DNA of 64,000 bases from Peptococcaceae bacterium CEB3 (GCA_001029295.1 LDXJ01000053.1:1-64000), one strand, 5' to 3'. Numbered from the stretch's first letter, positions 17,773-27,486 are shown. The notes: a model not told the origin generated them from the sequence alone. Numbers and translations are program-made.

Positions 17773-19641
17773 TCAGCTTTCCCCCAGTTCAGCCCACGTC
17801 TGAAGCATTTCCTCCATTTCGGCCCGGATTTCTTCACAAGCTTGATGGAGTGCCATGGCCTTCTCATAATCAGCCGAGCAGCCGGCCAATTCTTCTTCCA
17901 GAGAGTGCAGCTTACTTTCCAGATCCGCGATCCCATCCTCCAGCTCGCGCACTTTTTTCTCTCTTTTCTGCTCTTCCCGCGAAGTTCTGCGCTGCTCTCC
18001 CCGTACCTGCCGGGCTTCCGGCATCTCCCGCCGGACCTCGCTCTCGGCCTCCAGACGTTCCGCCTGCTTGGCTTCCAGATAACGCGTATAATTTCCCTCA
18101 TAAACTTTCAACCCGCCGGGAAATAATTCCGCGACTTTGCCAGCCAGTTTGTCCAAGAAATAGCGATCATGGGAGACGGCCAGAATCGTTCCCTCATAAT
18201 CGATCAGGGCCTCCTCCAAAACTTCCCGCGTCTGAGCGTCCAGATGATTGGTCGGTTCGTCGAGAAGGAGAAAGTTCCCCTGCCCCAAAAACAGTTTGCA
18301 CAAAGCCAGGCGGCTTTTCTCACCGCCGCTGAGGACCGAAACCGGTTTAAAAACTTCTTCTTGCCGGAAACCATAGCGGGCCAAAAGGGAGCGAATTTCG
18401 GGGTCATAGAGGGAGGAAGCCTGGCGAATTTCGTCGATGACCGTGTTTGCCGGATTCAACCCCTCATGCTCCTGCGAATAATAACCCAGTAGGACATTGG
18501 CTCCTATCCGGATCATACCACGATAGGGCAACTTGTGCAAAATCGCTTTTAACAGGGAAGTTTTGCCAACCCCGTTTCTGCCCAGCAGGGCCACTCGTTC
18601 TCCCCGTCGCAGGCTGAGATCCACTCCGGAAAACAGTGTCTTTTCGCCAAAGCTCAAGGCCAATCCTTGCACATCCAGCACCCGTTCGCCGCTCCGTCCC
18701 GCCGCGCTCAAAGCGACCCCGGGCCCGCGAGCGGTCTTTTTTCTGTGTACTGGAACTATCTTTTGCAACTGCGTTTCCCGCCCTCGGGCCTGCCTGGCAT
18801 TCACCCCGGCTTTGTTGCGGCGGATATACTCCTCGAGATGGGCGATTTTTTTCGCCACCCGTTCGGCCTCCCGAGCCATCGTCTTCTCGGCCAGAGCCCG
18901 TTGGAGTTCGTATTCCGTATAGTTTCCTTTGTATTCGTGCAACTCTCCCTGTTCCAGATGCAAGATCCTGTGCACGACCCGGTTCAGGAAATAGCGGTCA
19001 TGCGAGACCACGAGGACTGTTCCCGCATACTCACGCAGGTAATTTTCCAACCACTCCAGAGCCGAAATGTCCAGGTGATTGGTCGGTTCATCCAGCACCA
19101 GGATCTCCGGCGAGCGCAAGAGGAGTTTTGCCAGAGCCAGGCGTGTTTTCTGTCCGCCGCTCAAGTGCCGAATGGGGATATCCCTCTCTTCACTCAAGTC
19201 CAAACCTGCCAGGATCCTGCGCACCTGCGCCTCCAGGGCATACCCTCCCTGCCTCTCAAAAGTCTCCGTCAAAGCCGCGTAGCGTTGCATCAGTTTTTGG
19301 TCAGGTTGGGACATCTGAGTTTCCAGAGTGCGCAGCTCTTCTCCCACCCTGATGAGATCTGCCCGCTCAGTCAGCATACCCTCCCAAACAGTCTCCTCTC
19401 CCTCGAGGACGGGATTCTGGGGCAAAAACCCAACCGAACCTGTGAGATAAACCTGCCCGCTCTCCAGCGGCCACTCCCCCAGGCAAGCCTTGAGCAAGGT
19501 CGTTTTGCCGGCGCCGTTCGGTCCAACCAGCCCGACTTTGTCTCCGGCTTCAAGGGCAAATGTCACCTGCCGGAAAAGTGCCTCACCCGAAACATCCACT
19601 CCACAACCCCGGCCATATAAAATGCTCATCCTCTTATGCAA
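17773..19641 (-). CDS. ABC-F family ATPase (YdiF/Uup-like)
   Basis: The 622-residue cytosolic protein has two ABC domains, each with Walker A (GPNGAGKTT near 42; GRNGVGKTS near 360), signature LSGGQKTR and LSGGEKSR, and Walker B with DEPTNHLD. The linker between them contains the RRNKAGVNARQARGR pattern of the P-site interaction motif, and a C-terminal coiled coil of Glu/Lys-rich sequence follows residue ~530. ABC-F proteins act on ribosomes and lack membrane domains. ATG at 19641 has GAGG 5 nt upstream. Confidence 0.88.
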   Translation of the reverse strand: MHKRMSILYGRGCGVDVSGEALFRQVTFALEAGDKVGLVGPNGAGKTTLLKACLGEWPLESGQVYLTGSVGFLPQNPVLEGEETVWEGMLTERADLIRVGEELRTLETQMSQPDQKLMQRYAALTETFERQGGYALEAQVRRILAGLDLSEERDIPIRHLSGGQKTRLALAKLLLRSPEILVLDEPTNHLDISALEWLENYLREYAGTVLVVSHDRYFLNRVVHRILHLEQGELHEYKGNYTEYELQRALAEKTMAREAERVAKKIAHLEEYIRRNKAGVNARQARGRETQLQKIVPVHRKKTARGPGVALSAAGRSGERVLDVQGLALSFGEKTLFSGVDLSLRRGERVALLGRNGVGKTSLLKAILHKLPYRGMIRIGANVLLGYYSQEHEGLNPANTVIDEIRQASSLYDPEIRSLLARYGFRQEEVFKPVSVLSGGEKSRLALCKLFLGQGNFLLLDEPTNHLDAQTREVLEEALIDYEGTILAVSHDRYFLDKLAGKVAELFPGGLKVYEGNYTRYLEAKQAERLEAESEVRREMPEARQVRGEQRRTSREEQKREKKVRELEDGIADLESKLHSLEEELAGCSADYEKAMALHQACEEIRAEMEEMLQTWAELGES

Positions 19642-19731
19642 ACCTCACTTAAGACCACGCACAAACGTTTTCGCTGCGATTGCCAAACTCATTCCCGGAC
19701 TTAAAGCCCGCTGAGGTTCACCTTCTCGACC

Positions 19732-20553
19732 TCAGGCCTGACAAGCCGGACAGAACACAGTCGTTCGTCCCCCCAGGCGCTTCCGAACCAAAGTCTCGCC
19801 GCAGACGGCGCAGGGTTGTCCTTGCCTGCCGTAGACCTGCAGAGAACGCTGAAATTCCCCTTTTCTCCCGTCCGCATCGCGGTAATCCCGAAAAGAAGTC
19901 CCTTGGGCTTCGATTCCGGCGCTCAGGACTTCTTTAATTGCCGCGGTCAAGACCTTGGCCTCCTCTTCCCCGAGGCTGCCCGCCGGGCGCTCCGGGTGCA
20001 GATTGGCCCTGAACAGAGCTTCGTCCGTGTAAATGTTCCCGAGCCCGGCCAAGACCCTTTGGTCGAGCAGGGCCGATTTCAGACAGGCCTTTTTTCCCCT
20101 GAGTCTGTCCCGGAGAACATCCGGCGTAAACTCCCGCTCCAAAGGTTCCGGCCCAAGAGCCGCTATTCCGGGCAGCTCATTCAGCTCCTCCGTCGGCAAG
20201 GCCTGAATCCGGCCAAACTTGCGCACATCCTGAAAATGAAGCTCTCCCCGCTCAAGTTCAAAAACCCCGCGTGTGTGGGGCCCAACCTCTTGACATGCGG
20301 GATAATAGAGCAGCCTGCCGGTCATGCGCATATGAGCGACCAAGCTCCAGCCCTCATCGAGATGGAGCAAGAGGTATTTTCCCCGCCTCTCTACCCTTTC
20401 AATCCGCCTTCCGGTCAGAATCTCAGCAAAATCTTGTTCTCCCCAACCTTTGAAAGCCCCGGGCCAGATCAGGCGCACTGCCCTCACCCGGACATCCGTC
20501 ACATGCCCCGCCAAGGTGCGCCTGATGGTTTCCACTTCAGGTAATTCCGGCAT
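19732..20553 (-). CDS. mutM: Formamidopyrimidine-DNA glycosylase
   Basis: The 273-residue enzyme starts PELPEVETI, giving the catalytic Pro2 and Glu3 after Met removal. It has the helix-two-turn-helix NIYTDEALF region and a C-terminal zinc finger with CxxC (CAVC) and CxxC (CPAC). It removes oxidised purines such as 8-oxoguanine and nicks the strand. It lies 90 bp downstream of polA, a sensible repair pairing. Confidence 0.94.
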   Translation of the reverse strand: MPELPEVETIRRTLAGHVTDVRVRAVRLIWPGAFKGWGEQDFAEILTGRRIERVERRGKYLLLHLDEGWSLVAHMRMTGRLLYYPACQEVGPHTRGVFELERGELHFQDVRKFGRIQALPTEELNELPGIAALGPEPLEREFTPDVLRDRLRGKKACLKSALLDQRVLAGLGNIYTDEALFRANLHPERPAGSLGEEEAKVLTAAIKEVLSAGIEAQGTSFRDYRDADGRKGEFQRSLQVYGRQGQPCAVCGETLVRKRLGGRTTVFCPACQA

Positions 20554-20643
20554 TGTCCCACCCCGCTGTCATTCCTTTTCTTTCCGGGCCGTTTTTCTTT
20601 GCCGGCTTGTGCTTGGGCAATTAACTTTACCGCTTCGGGCAAT

Positions 20644-23469
20644 CTACTCCAAAGGTTTCATCTCATACCAGTTGGGGCCGGATTTACATTCCACGGTAAG
20701 GGGAACAGAAAGAGGCAAGGCGTTTTCCATTTCTTCTTTAAGGATCCCGCTCACTTCCATCAACTCTTCCGGAGCCACCTGGACCAGGAGTTCATCGTGA
20801 ACCTGGAGCAGCAGGTCGGCCCGGTACTCGCGCAGCCGTTCGGCCACCCCAATCATAGCCAGCTTCATAATATCCGCCGCCGTCCCCTGCACCGGCGTAT
20901 TCATGGCAATGCGCTCCCCGAAGCGCCGCTGAGTGCGGCTGGGATGATAGAGTTCGGGAATGCGCCGCAGGCGCTTGAGCAGCGTCCGCACCTGGCCTTC
21001 CTCTTTGGCTCGGGCCACAACCCCCTCTAAATACTCTTTCACCCCATGATAACGGGCAAAATACTGTTCGATATAGTATTTGGCTTCAGAGCGGGGAATA
21101 CCCAAGTCCCGGGCCAGACCGAAATCCGTCAAGCCGTACACCAAGCCAAAATTGACCGCTTTCGCCCTGCGCCGCAACTCGGGTGTCACCTCTGCCAAAG
21201 GCAAACCAAACACTTCGGCCGCGGTCCGGGTGTGAACATCCTGCCCCAGAGCGAACGACTCGCACAAAAGCGGGTCCTGAGAATAGTGAGCCAAAATACG
21301 CAGTTCGATTTGCGAGTAATCCGCGGACAGGAGGACCCACCCCCTCTCCCTGGGCTCAAAGATGCGCCTCAACCGGCGCCCGTACTCCAAGCGCACCGGG
21401 ATGTTCTGCAGATTGGGCTCCGTGCTGGAAAGCCGACCCGTGGCCGTCACCGTCTGCTGAAAAGTCGTATGGATTAAACCGTCTTGAACCTGGGCCGAAA
21501 GCCCGTTGACATATGTGGACATGAGCTTGTTGAGCTGGCGGTAATCCAGGATTTTTTCGATTAAGGGATGGGCCGCCCGCAGTTCTTCCAAAGTCTCCGC
21601 GTCTGTCGAATAGCCTGTTTTGGTCTTCTTAATAGGCGGCAGCCCCATTTTTTCAAACAAGATCTTCCCCAGCTGCTGGGTGGAATTGATATTGAAATGC
21701 TCACCCGCGAGTTCGTAGATGTCCTCTTCCAAGCCTTTTAAAGCGGCCTGCAGTTCCCGGCCGAATGATTCCAGCTGCGGCAGATCCACACGGATGCCGG
21801 TCCGCTCCATTTGGGCCAGGACGGGACTCAGCGGTTCCTCCACTTCTTTGAGCAAGGCCCAGAGGTCCCAGTGTTTTAACTCCTCCTCCATCTTACCCCA
21901 AATCTGAGCCAGGGCTGCCGCCTCCTCCAGAGGACCCGCAAACGGCTCCGCTTGAGGAAAGTAATCCCGTACCAAATCCAAAGGTGCAAACTTTGTCCGC
22001 GCGGAATTGAGAAGATAAGCCCCCAAGCTGAGGTCTATTTTTAAGCCCCGGAGACTATACCCTTCTTGCTGCAAAAAAGCCGAAAGCGTCTTGCTGTCGA
22101 CGACGACTTTTCCCACCGCCGAATCCTGCAAAAGGTCAAACCAAGCCTTCTCCACTCGGGAGGAGATTTCCCCTTTGGCCAAACGGTAGGTCCGGCCTGT
22201 CACCGCCACGGCCCATTCCGACCATTCCTCCCACTGCGGGCTCCGCCCCGCTAAACGGTAAGCAAGGCTGAGGACTGTTCCCGTCTCTGCCCAGTTCTGA
22301 AATAGGTCCAGCCATTCCTTTTCACCGAGGAGAGTCTCCGGCCATTCCTGAGGGTATGCTTCGCGGTATTCTTCGCGATGTTGCTCCCGGTCTCCTTCGC
22401 GGTCTTGCTCCTGACTCCCTTCGCGGTGCTCTTCAAGATGTTTATCGCGGTCTTCGTCCCGGTCTTCCGCGCGGTATTTCTCGCGAGCTTCTTCGGGCTG
22501 TTCTTCCCATCTCTCTCCCGGCGCCGTCCGCCGTCCCGCGGTCGGCGTTCCTTCTTCTCCCGGTTTTACTCCCGGCTTTGCCCCCGCCCGTTCTAATGAT
22601 GTCGCATAGCGGCCGGTGAAAAGGCGGGCCACACTGCGCAGATCATAGTCATAGAGAACTTTAAGGGCCCGCTCATACGGAGGTTGTCGGTAGATCAACT
22701 CATCCAGGGAGAATTCCAACGGTACATCTTTTAGCATAGTTGCCAACTTCTTACTGAGAAGGGCCTGCTCGGCGTATTCCTCCAGACTCTGCCGGAGTTT
22801 CTTGCCGGAAACCTGGGCGCACCCGTTCAGAGTTTCCTCCAAACTGCCAAACTGCCACAATAATTTCAGTGCGGTCTTCTCCCCTATGCCGGGAACACCC
22901 GGGATATTGTCAGAGGCATCACCCATCAGACCTTTAAGGTCGATGATCTGGGAGGGGCGCAACTGATATCGTTCCCACAGGGCGACCTCATCATAAGCCT
23001 CCACCTCACTGATCCCCTTTTTGGTCAGGAAGACCGTGGTCCTCGGAGAAACGAGCTGCAAAGCATCCCGATCCCCCGTGTAAATCAGGGTTTCCCAGCC
23101 CCTCTCCTCAGCCCGGACCGTCACCGTCGCGATCAGGTCATCCGCCTCATACCCGGCACATTCCAGAATGGGTACGCCAAAGACCCCCAAAATTTCTTTG
23201 AGAAATCCGAACTGCGGCCTCAAGGCTTCCGGAGTCGCTTTTCTCTGCGCCTTGTAACCGGCATATTGCTCTATCCTCACGGTTGCTTTGGTCTTGTCAA
23301 ACGCAACCACCCAGTAATCAGGTTCCTGCTCCTGCTGCAGCCGAAACAACATCGTCAAGAAACCATGCAAGACGTTCGTTGGCCGTCCGTCTGCCGCCGT
23401 CAACAATGGCAGCGCATAAAAAGCCCGATTGGCCAAACTGTTCCCATCCAGAATAACGATCCGGGGCAT
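20644..23469 (-). CDS. polA: DNA polymerase I with an unusual charged linker
   Basis: The 941-residue protein has a 5'-3' exonuclease domain (1-~290, GDRDALQL, GLMGDASDNIPGVPGIGEKT), a 3'-5' exonuclease-like domain lacking the DxE metal residues and so probably without proofreading, and a polymerase domain with DYSQIELRILAHYS, KAVNFGLVYG and VHDELLV. Between the first two domains, about residues 292-378, is an extra hydrophilic segment of repeating Glu/Arg/Asp/His encoded by imperfect DNA repeats. This explains the length above the usual ~880. Role: repair and Okazaki fragment processing. Confidence 0.94.
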   Translation of the reverse strand: MPRIVILDGNSLANRAFYALPLLTAADGRPTNVLHGFLTMLFRLQQEQEPDYWVVAFDKTKATVRIEQYAGYKAQRKATPEALRPQFGFLKEILGVFGVPILECAGYEADDLIATVTVRAEERGWETLIYTGDRDALQLVSPRTTVFLTKKGISEVEAYDEVALWERYQLRPSQIIDLKGLMGDASDNIPGVPGIGEKTALKLLWQFGSLEETLNGCAQVSGKKLRQSLEEYAEQALLSKKLATMLKDVPLEFSLDELIYRQPPYERALKVLYDYDLRSVARLFTGRYATSLERAGAKPGVKPGEEGTPTAGRRTAPGERWEEQPEEAREKYRAEDRDEDRDKHLEEHREGSQEQDREGDREQHREEYREAYPQEWPETLLGEKEWLDLFQNWAETGTVLSLAYRLAGRSPQWEEWSEWAVAVTGRTYRLAKGEISSRVEKAWFDLLQDSAVGKVVVDSKTLSAFLQQEGYSLRGLKIDLSLGAYLLNSARTKFAPLDLVRDYFPQAEPFAGPLEEAAALAQIWGKMEEELKHWDLWALLKEVEEPLSPVLAQMERTGIRVDLPQLESFGRELQAALKGLEEDIYELAGEHFNINSTQQLGKILFEKMGLPPIKKTKTGYSTDAETLEELRAAHPLIEKILDYRQLNKLMSTYVNGLSAQVQDGLIHTTFQQTVTATGRLSSTEPNLQNIPVRLEYGRRLRRIFEPRERGWVLLSADYSQIELRILAHYSQDPLLCESFALGQDVHTRTAAEVFGLPLAEVTPELRRRAKAVNFGLVYGLTDFGLARDLGIPRSEAKYYIEQYFARYHGVKEYLEGVVARAKEEGQVRTLLKRLRRIPELYHPSRTQRRFGERIAMNTPVQGTAADIMKLAMIGVAERLREYRADLLLQVHDELLVQVAPEELMEVSGILKEEMENALPLSVPLTVECKSGPNWYEMKPLE
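22356..22500. repeat. Imperfect tandem repeat inside polA
   Basis: Blocks of the form TTCGCGGT-CTT-GCTCC recur about six to eight times with 12- or 24-bp periodicity, encoding repeated EHRE, DRE and EYRE units in the interdomain linker. All units keep the polA frame. Confidence 0.65.
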
Positions 23470-23847
23470 CCGCGCCCCCCCCTTTCTTCTTCAACACCCA
23501 AGCAGTACAGTGCTTTTCTCAATCATCCAATCATGAGACTCCCACTTCTACAAGTGGGAGTGGTTCCCTTAATCAGGGAATCAGTAAGTTTCCTGTTCAC
23601 CTGGCCGAGCATAGAAAAAACTCATCCGATTGTAAGATGAGTATGTTCCGTTTCCTCTCTCCTATTCCATTTTACCGCAAGGCATTTGGAAGTGCAATCT
23701 TTCCCGACTTATCGGCGCTGCCGCGACGCCAGACATCGGCACAATAACGAAAACGCCGGCGGAGATTAGACTGTTGGTCCTTAGTGCTGTAAAATGAGTA
23801 AACAGAAACAGGCTCGGTACGAGGGTTCTGATTTATCGGAGGTGCGC
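23470..23847. other. Intergenic region upstream of polA
   Basis: The region between the divergent polA and DUF4491 genes contains an IS200/IS605-like hairpin at 23539-23560 (arms CTCCCACTT and AAGTGGGAG). Smaller inverted repeats flank it (GGTTCCC...GGGAA; ACTCATC...GATGAGT). No reading frame of note. A weak TGTAAAAT-type -10 lies near 23785 for the rightward gene. Confidence 0.45.
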
Positions 23848-24135
23848 GTGAATTCTAAGGGTATCTTCATTGGACTCATTGCTTTCATTATTATTGGAGC
23901 GTTCCACCCCATTGTAATCAAAAGCGAGTACTATTTTTCGAAACGCATATGGCCACTCTTCCTTCTGAGCGGATTGCTGCTCCTCGGCGTTTCCTTGTTG
24001 ATTCACACCGAGATAGGCTCCGCAATTTTCGGCATCACGGGGTTTACCTGTCTCTGGAGCATCAAAGAGTTAAGGGAGCAGGAAGAACGCGTTAAAAAGG
24101 GCTGGTTTCCGGGCAATCCGAACAAGAGGAAGTAA
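23848..24135 (+). CDS. DUF4491-family membrane protein
   Basis: From a GTG at 23848 with GGAGG 5 nt upstream, the frame encodes 95 residues that start NSKGIFIGLIAFIIIGAFHP and end in LWSIKELREQEERVKKGWFP, the pattern of DUF4491 proteins. Three membrane helices are seen. The earlier ATG at 23794 would add 18 unrelated residues. It is one of few top-strand genes here. Function unknown. Confidence 0.75.
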   Translation: MNSKGIFIGLIAFIIIGAFHPIVIKSEYYFSKRIWPLFLLSGLLLLGVSLLIHTEIGSAIFGITGFTCLWSIKELREQEERVKKGWFPGNPNKRK

Positions 24136-24158
24136 CCCTTCCCACTCACTCCTGCAGC

Positions 24159-25928
24159 TCAACCCTCCAACTCTGCCTGCACCAGGACAGCATTTTGACG
24201 GCTCACCGCTCCCGTACCTCCGAAGATTGTGTAAGGCAGGCCGTGAAACGTATGTAAGAAATCCTTCGTATCCCCATCCAGTCTCTCCGGCAGGAGCACG
24301 ATGGGCTCACCCCAGAATCCGGCATAAGCGGAACCGACCAGAGCATCCGGGTAATTCCGGCCGGTGACCAGACACACCCCGCCGGGGGGATCCGCGTAGA
24401 GGGCAGTCAGCAAAGCCCGGCTCGTGGCGTAACGATCGACGCCCTCATAACGTACCACCGTTCCGGCCAAAGTCCGCAGCTCTTGAGCCACACCAGCACT
24501 GACAGCGTCTCTCCCTCCGGCAATAATTATTCTGGCGGGCTGGAGCGCCGCCAGATAGTCCCGAACGGACCCGGGGATGGCATCCCTAGGCACCGGCACA
24601 ATCGGACAGTCCCGGGCGGCGGCATAAGCCGAAACCGTTAACGCGTCGGAATAGCCGGCATCTGTGACCACAAAGGCTGTACCTCCCTTGGGCGGATTGA
24701 GATTCTCATCGATCTTCAAAGCCGTAGCCGTTCGATTCGACCCACCCAATCTGATGATCTCGGCAGGCGGTATGCCGGAACGCGTCAGCTCTCTTTCCAC
24801 CTCCGGCCCCACAGCGGACGTCCCCCCTAGGATATAGACCGACCCGGATTTCGCCAAATGTGCCCCTATGTAGTCCAGGGCCGGTCCGGTCTCGGCAGCG
24901 CTGTCACCCACCAACAAGATGGGAGCGTGGTATTTATAACTCAGGACAGATCCGGTGACGGCATCGGGCCAATTATCGCCGGTGGCCAAAATCACAGCCG
25001 GAACCCGGCCCGGATAGGTAGCCTGAGCAATCAGACTCGCCGTAGCAAAACGGTCCTGACCCCCGATTCTGGCCCCATTACTGCCCAGAGCCTGAGCCAC
25101 CTGACGACCCGGCCAAACCTTCCCCGGAAGCTTGGCTTCCGCTGCCCGCCAAACCAGTTCCCCCAGCAGGCGATAACCTGCGGCATTGGGGTGAATGTCA
25201 AAGGGATCGGGCAAATATCTTTGCGGATCCGCCGCAATAGCCCCCTCCGTGGGGACGAACGTCACCCCCTCTGAGGAGGCCGCCGCGCTTAAAACACTGT
25301 TGAGCTTGGTCAGCGCCACCCCAAGGGGCGCTTGCTCTCCCTGCGGCAAACCCCAAAACGGATTGTAATATCCCAGCAAGTAAACCTGGGCTTGCGGAGC
25401 CAATGTCTTAATCTGTCTCAGAATCTCCTTCACATTGTTTTCCGCCTGAGCCGTCACCCGCTTCACCGTGTCCGGATTCACGGATACCGTTCCCTGCTGC
25501 CAATCAAAGCGGAGGGTGTCCAAAAGATCGTTGGCCCCGATATCCAGGGTCACCAAATCCGCCTGGGACAGGCGTTTCTGGATGCCAAGCGAATCCCGGC
25601 TTTTTGCCAGATCCACATGCTTGTTCTCTTGCAGCTCTTGCAACAGATCCTGAGTCGTAAAGCCCGACACGGCATAGCGCTTATCAAACTGAGCCAAAAG
25701 CCCCGCCGCGCGAAGATCATCCGCCACATAGTCGGCATAGCCTTTACCAAGAGTGCCGTTGGGCGCGTACCCGGCCGCCAAGGAATCACCCAGAGCCACA
25801 TAGTTCAGTTTAGCCGGTGCCGCCCCCAACCGGATCGAACCTATCAAAGCGGCAACACTCACCAGAAGCACCGCCAAGAGGACCAGCTTCACCGGCTTGG
25901 AAAGCCTTCCTCTTCTAAACATCCCCAT
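24159..25928 (-). CDS. Secreted SGNH hydrolase with cell-wall-binding repeats
   Basis: The 589-residue protein has a signal peptide (to about 33), an SGNH domain to ~270 (ALGDSLAAGY with the Ser nucleophile, DIGANDLL block III, and DIHPNAAGY with the Asp-His pair), then three CWB2 (PF04122) repeats from ~283, each with R-x-GGxDRFATA-type starts and an YILGG or IFGG ending. CWB2 repeats bind secondary wall polymers, so the enzyme is likely displayed on the cell surface. It probably deacylates lipids or wall sugars (inference). Confidence 0.88.
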   Translation of the reverse strand: MGMFRRGRLSKPVKLVLLAVLLVSVAALIGSIRLGAAPAKLNYVALGDSLAAGYAPNGTLGKGYADYVADDLRAAGLLAQFDKRYAVSGFTTQDLLQELQENKHVDLAKSRDSLGIQKRLSQADLVTLDIGANDLLDTLRFDWQQGTVSVNPDTVKRVTAQAENNVKEILRQIKTLAPQAQVYLLGYYNPFWGLPQGEQAPLGVALTKLNSVLSAAASSEGVTFVPTEGAIAADPQRYLPDPFDIHPNAAGYRLLGELVWRAAEAKLPGKVWPGRQVAQALGSNGARIGGQDRFATASLIAQATYPGRVPAVILATGDNWPDAVTGSVLSYKYHAPILLVGDSAAETGPALDYIGAHLAKSGSVYILGGTSAVGPEVERELTRSGIPPAEIIRLGGSNRTATALKIDENLNPPKGGTAFVVTDAGYSDALTVSAYAAARDCPIVPVPRDAIPGSVRDYLAALQPARIIIAGGRDAVSAGVAQELRTLAGTVVRYEGVDRYATSRALLTALYADPPGGVCLVTGRNYPDALVGSAYAGFWGEPIVLLPERLDGDTKDFLHTFHGLPYTIFGGTGAVSRQNAVLVQAELEG

Positions 25929-26088
25929 TCACTCTAACCTCCACCCTGTTCTGTAACCACGTCGCGCCACTCCAACACCACTGCCCGAAAGATTGATGTC
26001 TAGCCTAAATATTAACGCCTGCTGCTCAAATATTCGACACGATTTCCAAATAATCCTCTTGGTTTTTACAGACCGTACTGCATCACCA

Positions 26089-26409
26089 TTAGGCCTTCAA
26101 ATGACGTTCAATGGCAAGCCACGAGTACATTCGAATACAAGGTAAAATGAAAGCGATAGGAACCCCGATCCACCGACGGGAAATAATCGCAAAAAAAATA
26201 CAGAGAAAGAAATACATCCCTACTATAACATTTGCGGTTAAACTATTCAGCGAAGTGTTTGAAGTAACCATTCCGTTTAATCCTTTCATTTCATCTGCAT
26301 AGCATTTATCGTGATAGGCGCAGATCTTAAGGAAACGGAAAACGACGACCAGTTCAGAGCAGTACTCTATCTCATCATAACATTTTTCACAATAAATAGG
26401 CCTTTTCAT
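26089..26409 (-). CDS. Hypothetical Cys-rich protein with membrane helices
   Basis: From ATG 26409 (AGGAGA upstream) the 106-residue protein begins MKRPIYCEKCYDEIEYCS and continues to CAYHDKCYADE, a possible zinc site of four to five Cys and a His. Two hydrophobic segments follow in the second half. A longer frame would begin within the adjacent tandem repeat and is rejected. No family recognised. Confidence 0.45.
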   Translation of the reverse strand: MKRPIYCEKCYDEIEYCSELVVVFRFLKICAYHDKCYADEMKGLNGMVTSNTSLNSLTANVIVGMYFFLCIFFAIISRRWIGVPIAFILPCIRMYSWLAIERHLKA

Positions 26410-26410
26410 C

Positions 26411-26489
26411 CCATCTCTCCTCTTTCCCATCCCTCCTCTTTCCCATCCCTCCTCTTTCCCGTCCCTCCTCTTTCCCGTCCCTCCTCCTT
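26411..26489. repeat. 16-bp tandem repeat overlapping a translation start region
   Basis: About 4.5 copies of a unit reading CCCTCCTCTTTCCCAT on the top strand. On the bottom strand each unit carries both a ribosome-site-like GGAGGG and an ATG (GGAGGGATGGG), directly ahead of the true start of the small Cys-rich gene. Confidence 0.85.
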
Positions 26490-26567
26490 CTTCTGACACA
26501 ACAAGCCGAGAACCCTCTGCAGCTTTGGAACAGCTTACGGTTATGGGGGGGAAGTCAAGATATCGTG

Positions 26568-26983
26568 TTACGAAAGCCCGTCTGATACAGGCCCAGGCTC
26601 AAACACGATTCCGTCAATACAGTGGTCATAAACAAAATTTTTTAGTGGCTCCATGTCATTTGACTCGTAGAATTGTACCAACATGGTTGTAAATTCTCTC
26701 TGCTGCTCGATCGGCACCGAGAGAATGCCGCAACCGGACGAGATCATGACTTGATTGCCCGAAAGCATAGCCGTCCGTTTGTTGCCGTCGAGAAACATCT
26801 GCCTTCGCATGAGATACAGCATCAAAGTGATTGCCTTGTCCGTCGGATCTTCAATCTCATGAATACTTAACAGTTCTTCCTTAATAGCCCCTCTAGTTTT
26901 GCACTTTTCCAAACATAATCAATAATATTTCGTTTTGCCACGAAGATATTTTGCTCAACCGTCATGTGATATTTGGCTCGCAC
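26568..26983 (-). pseudogene. Fic/DOC-family gene with internal deletion
   Basis: From a GTG at 26983 (GAGGAG at 8 nt) the reading gives RAKYHMTVEQNIFVAKRNI and DYVWKSAKLEGL, the expected N-terminus of a Fic protein, and then stops. In another frame the C-terminal half continues: LMRRQMFLDGNKRTAMLSGN, with the Fic core DGNKR but without HPF in the usual place. About 50-60 residues and the inhibitory or clamp region between them are missing. The joined gene cannot make a complete AMP-transferase. Confidence 0.6.
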
Positions 26984-27486
26984 AATCAACACTCCTCGCG
27001 GGTTTCTCAAAGATCGTTCCATTTTCCAATATTATACTGTGCCAGGTGGTTTGTTTCAATAGGGACTGGGGGGAGCCGCTAATCCCTTGAAAGGAGCAAG
27101 AGCAGCCCACCTTGCAAGGTGGCTACTCTCGCTTCGTACCCCTATTTGCCGCTCATGGACGGTCTAAGTTGGTGCAAACAGGATGCCGCGTCCCAGTATT
27201 TATCAGCCCTTCGACAGGTTCATTATACTACATATCCGCAAACAAGGCCATGATGATGTCTGTGAGGAGCGCCCGCACACGCAGACGGCGCAGCGTTATC
27301 CGCCATGGGTGGACTATAGGTGTCACCCAGAGGTTTGGCGTGGCGGCGAAACCGACGAGTACGCAGCTCGGACTCGCAGTAAGCGTGCTGTGCAGTGGCA
27401 ACGCAACCCGTCATTTCGCTAACCGCTGAACACTCGCGTACACTGAATCTATGTGTCGGTTGCCCCAAGGCCGGTTTTTCCACGCC
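26984..27486. other. Non-coding interval with relics
   Basis: It contains a perfect palindrome CCACCTTGCAAGGTGG at 27107-27122. A short top-strand frame ends at 27422 in SKRAVQWQRNPSFR, similar to the ending read at 7318-7447 (SKGTVEWQRNP). Both look like the C-terminal relic of one unidentified gene. No gene is supported. Confidence 0.35.

Noticed and set aside
18667-19620. Long top-strand frame of 317 codons opposite the ABC-F gene
   Set aside because: Antisense shadow in GC-rich DNA; composition is atypical and the bottom-strand ABC-F gene has clear motifs.
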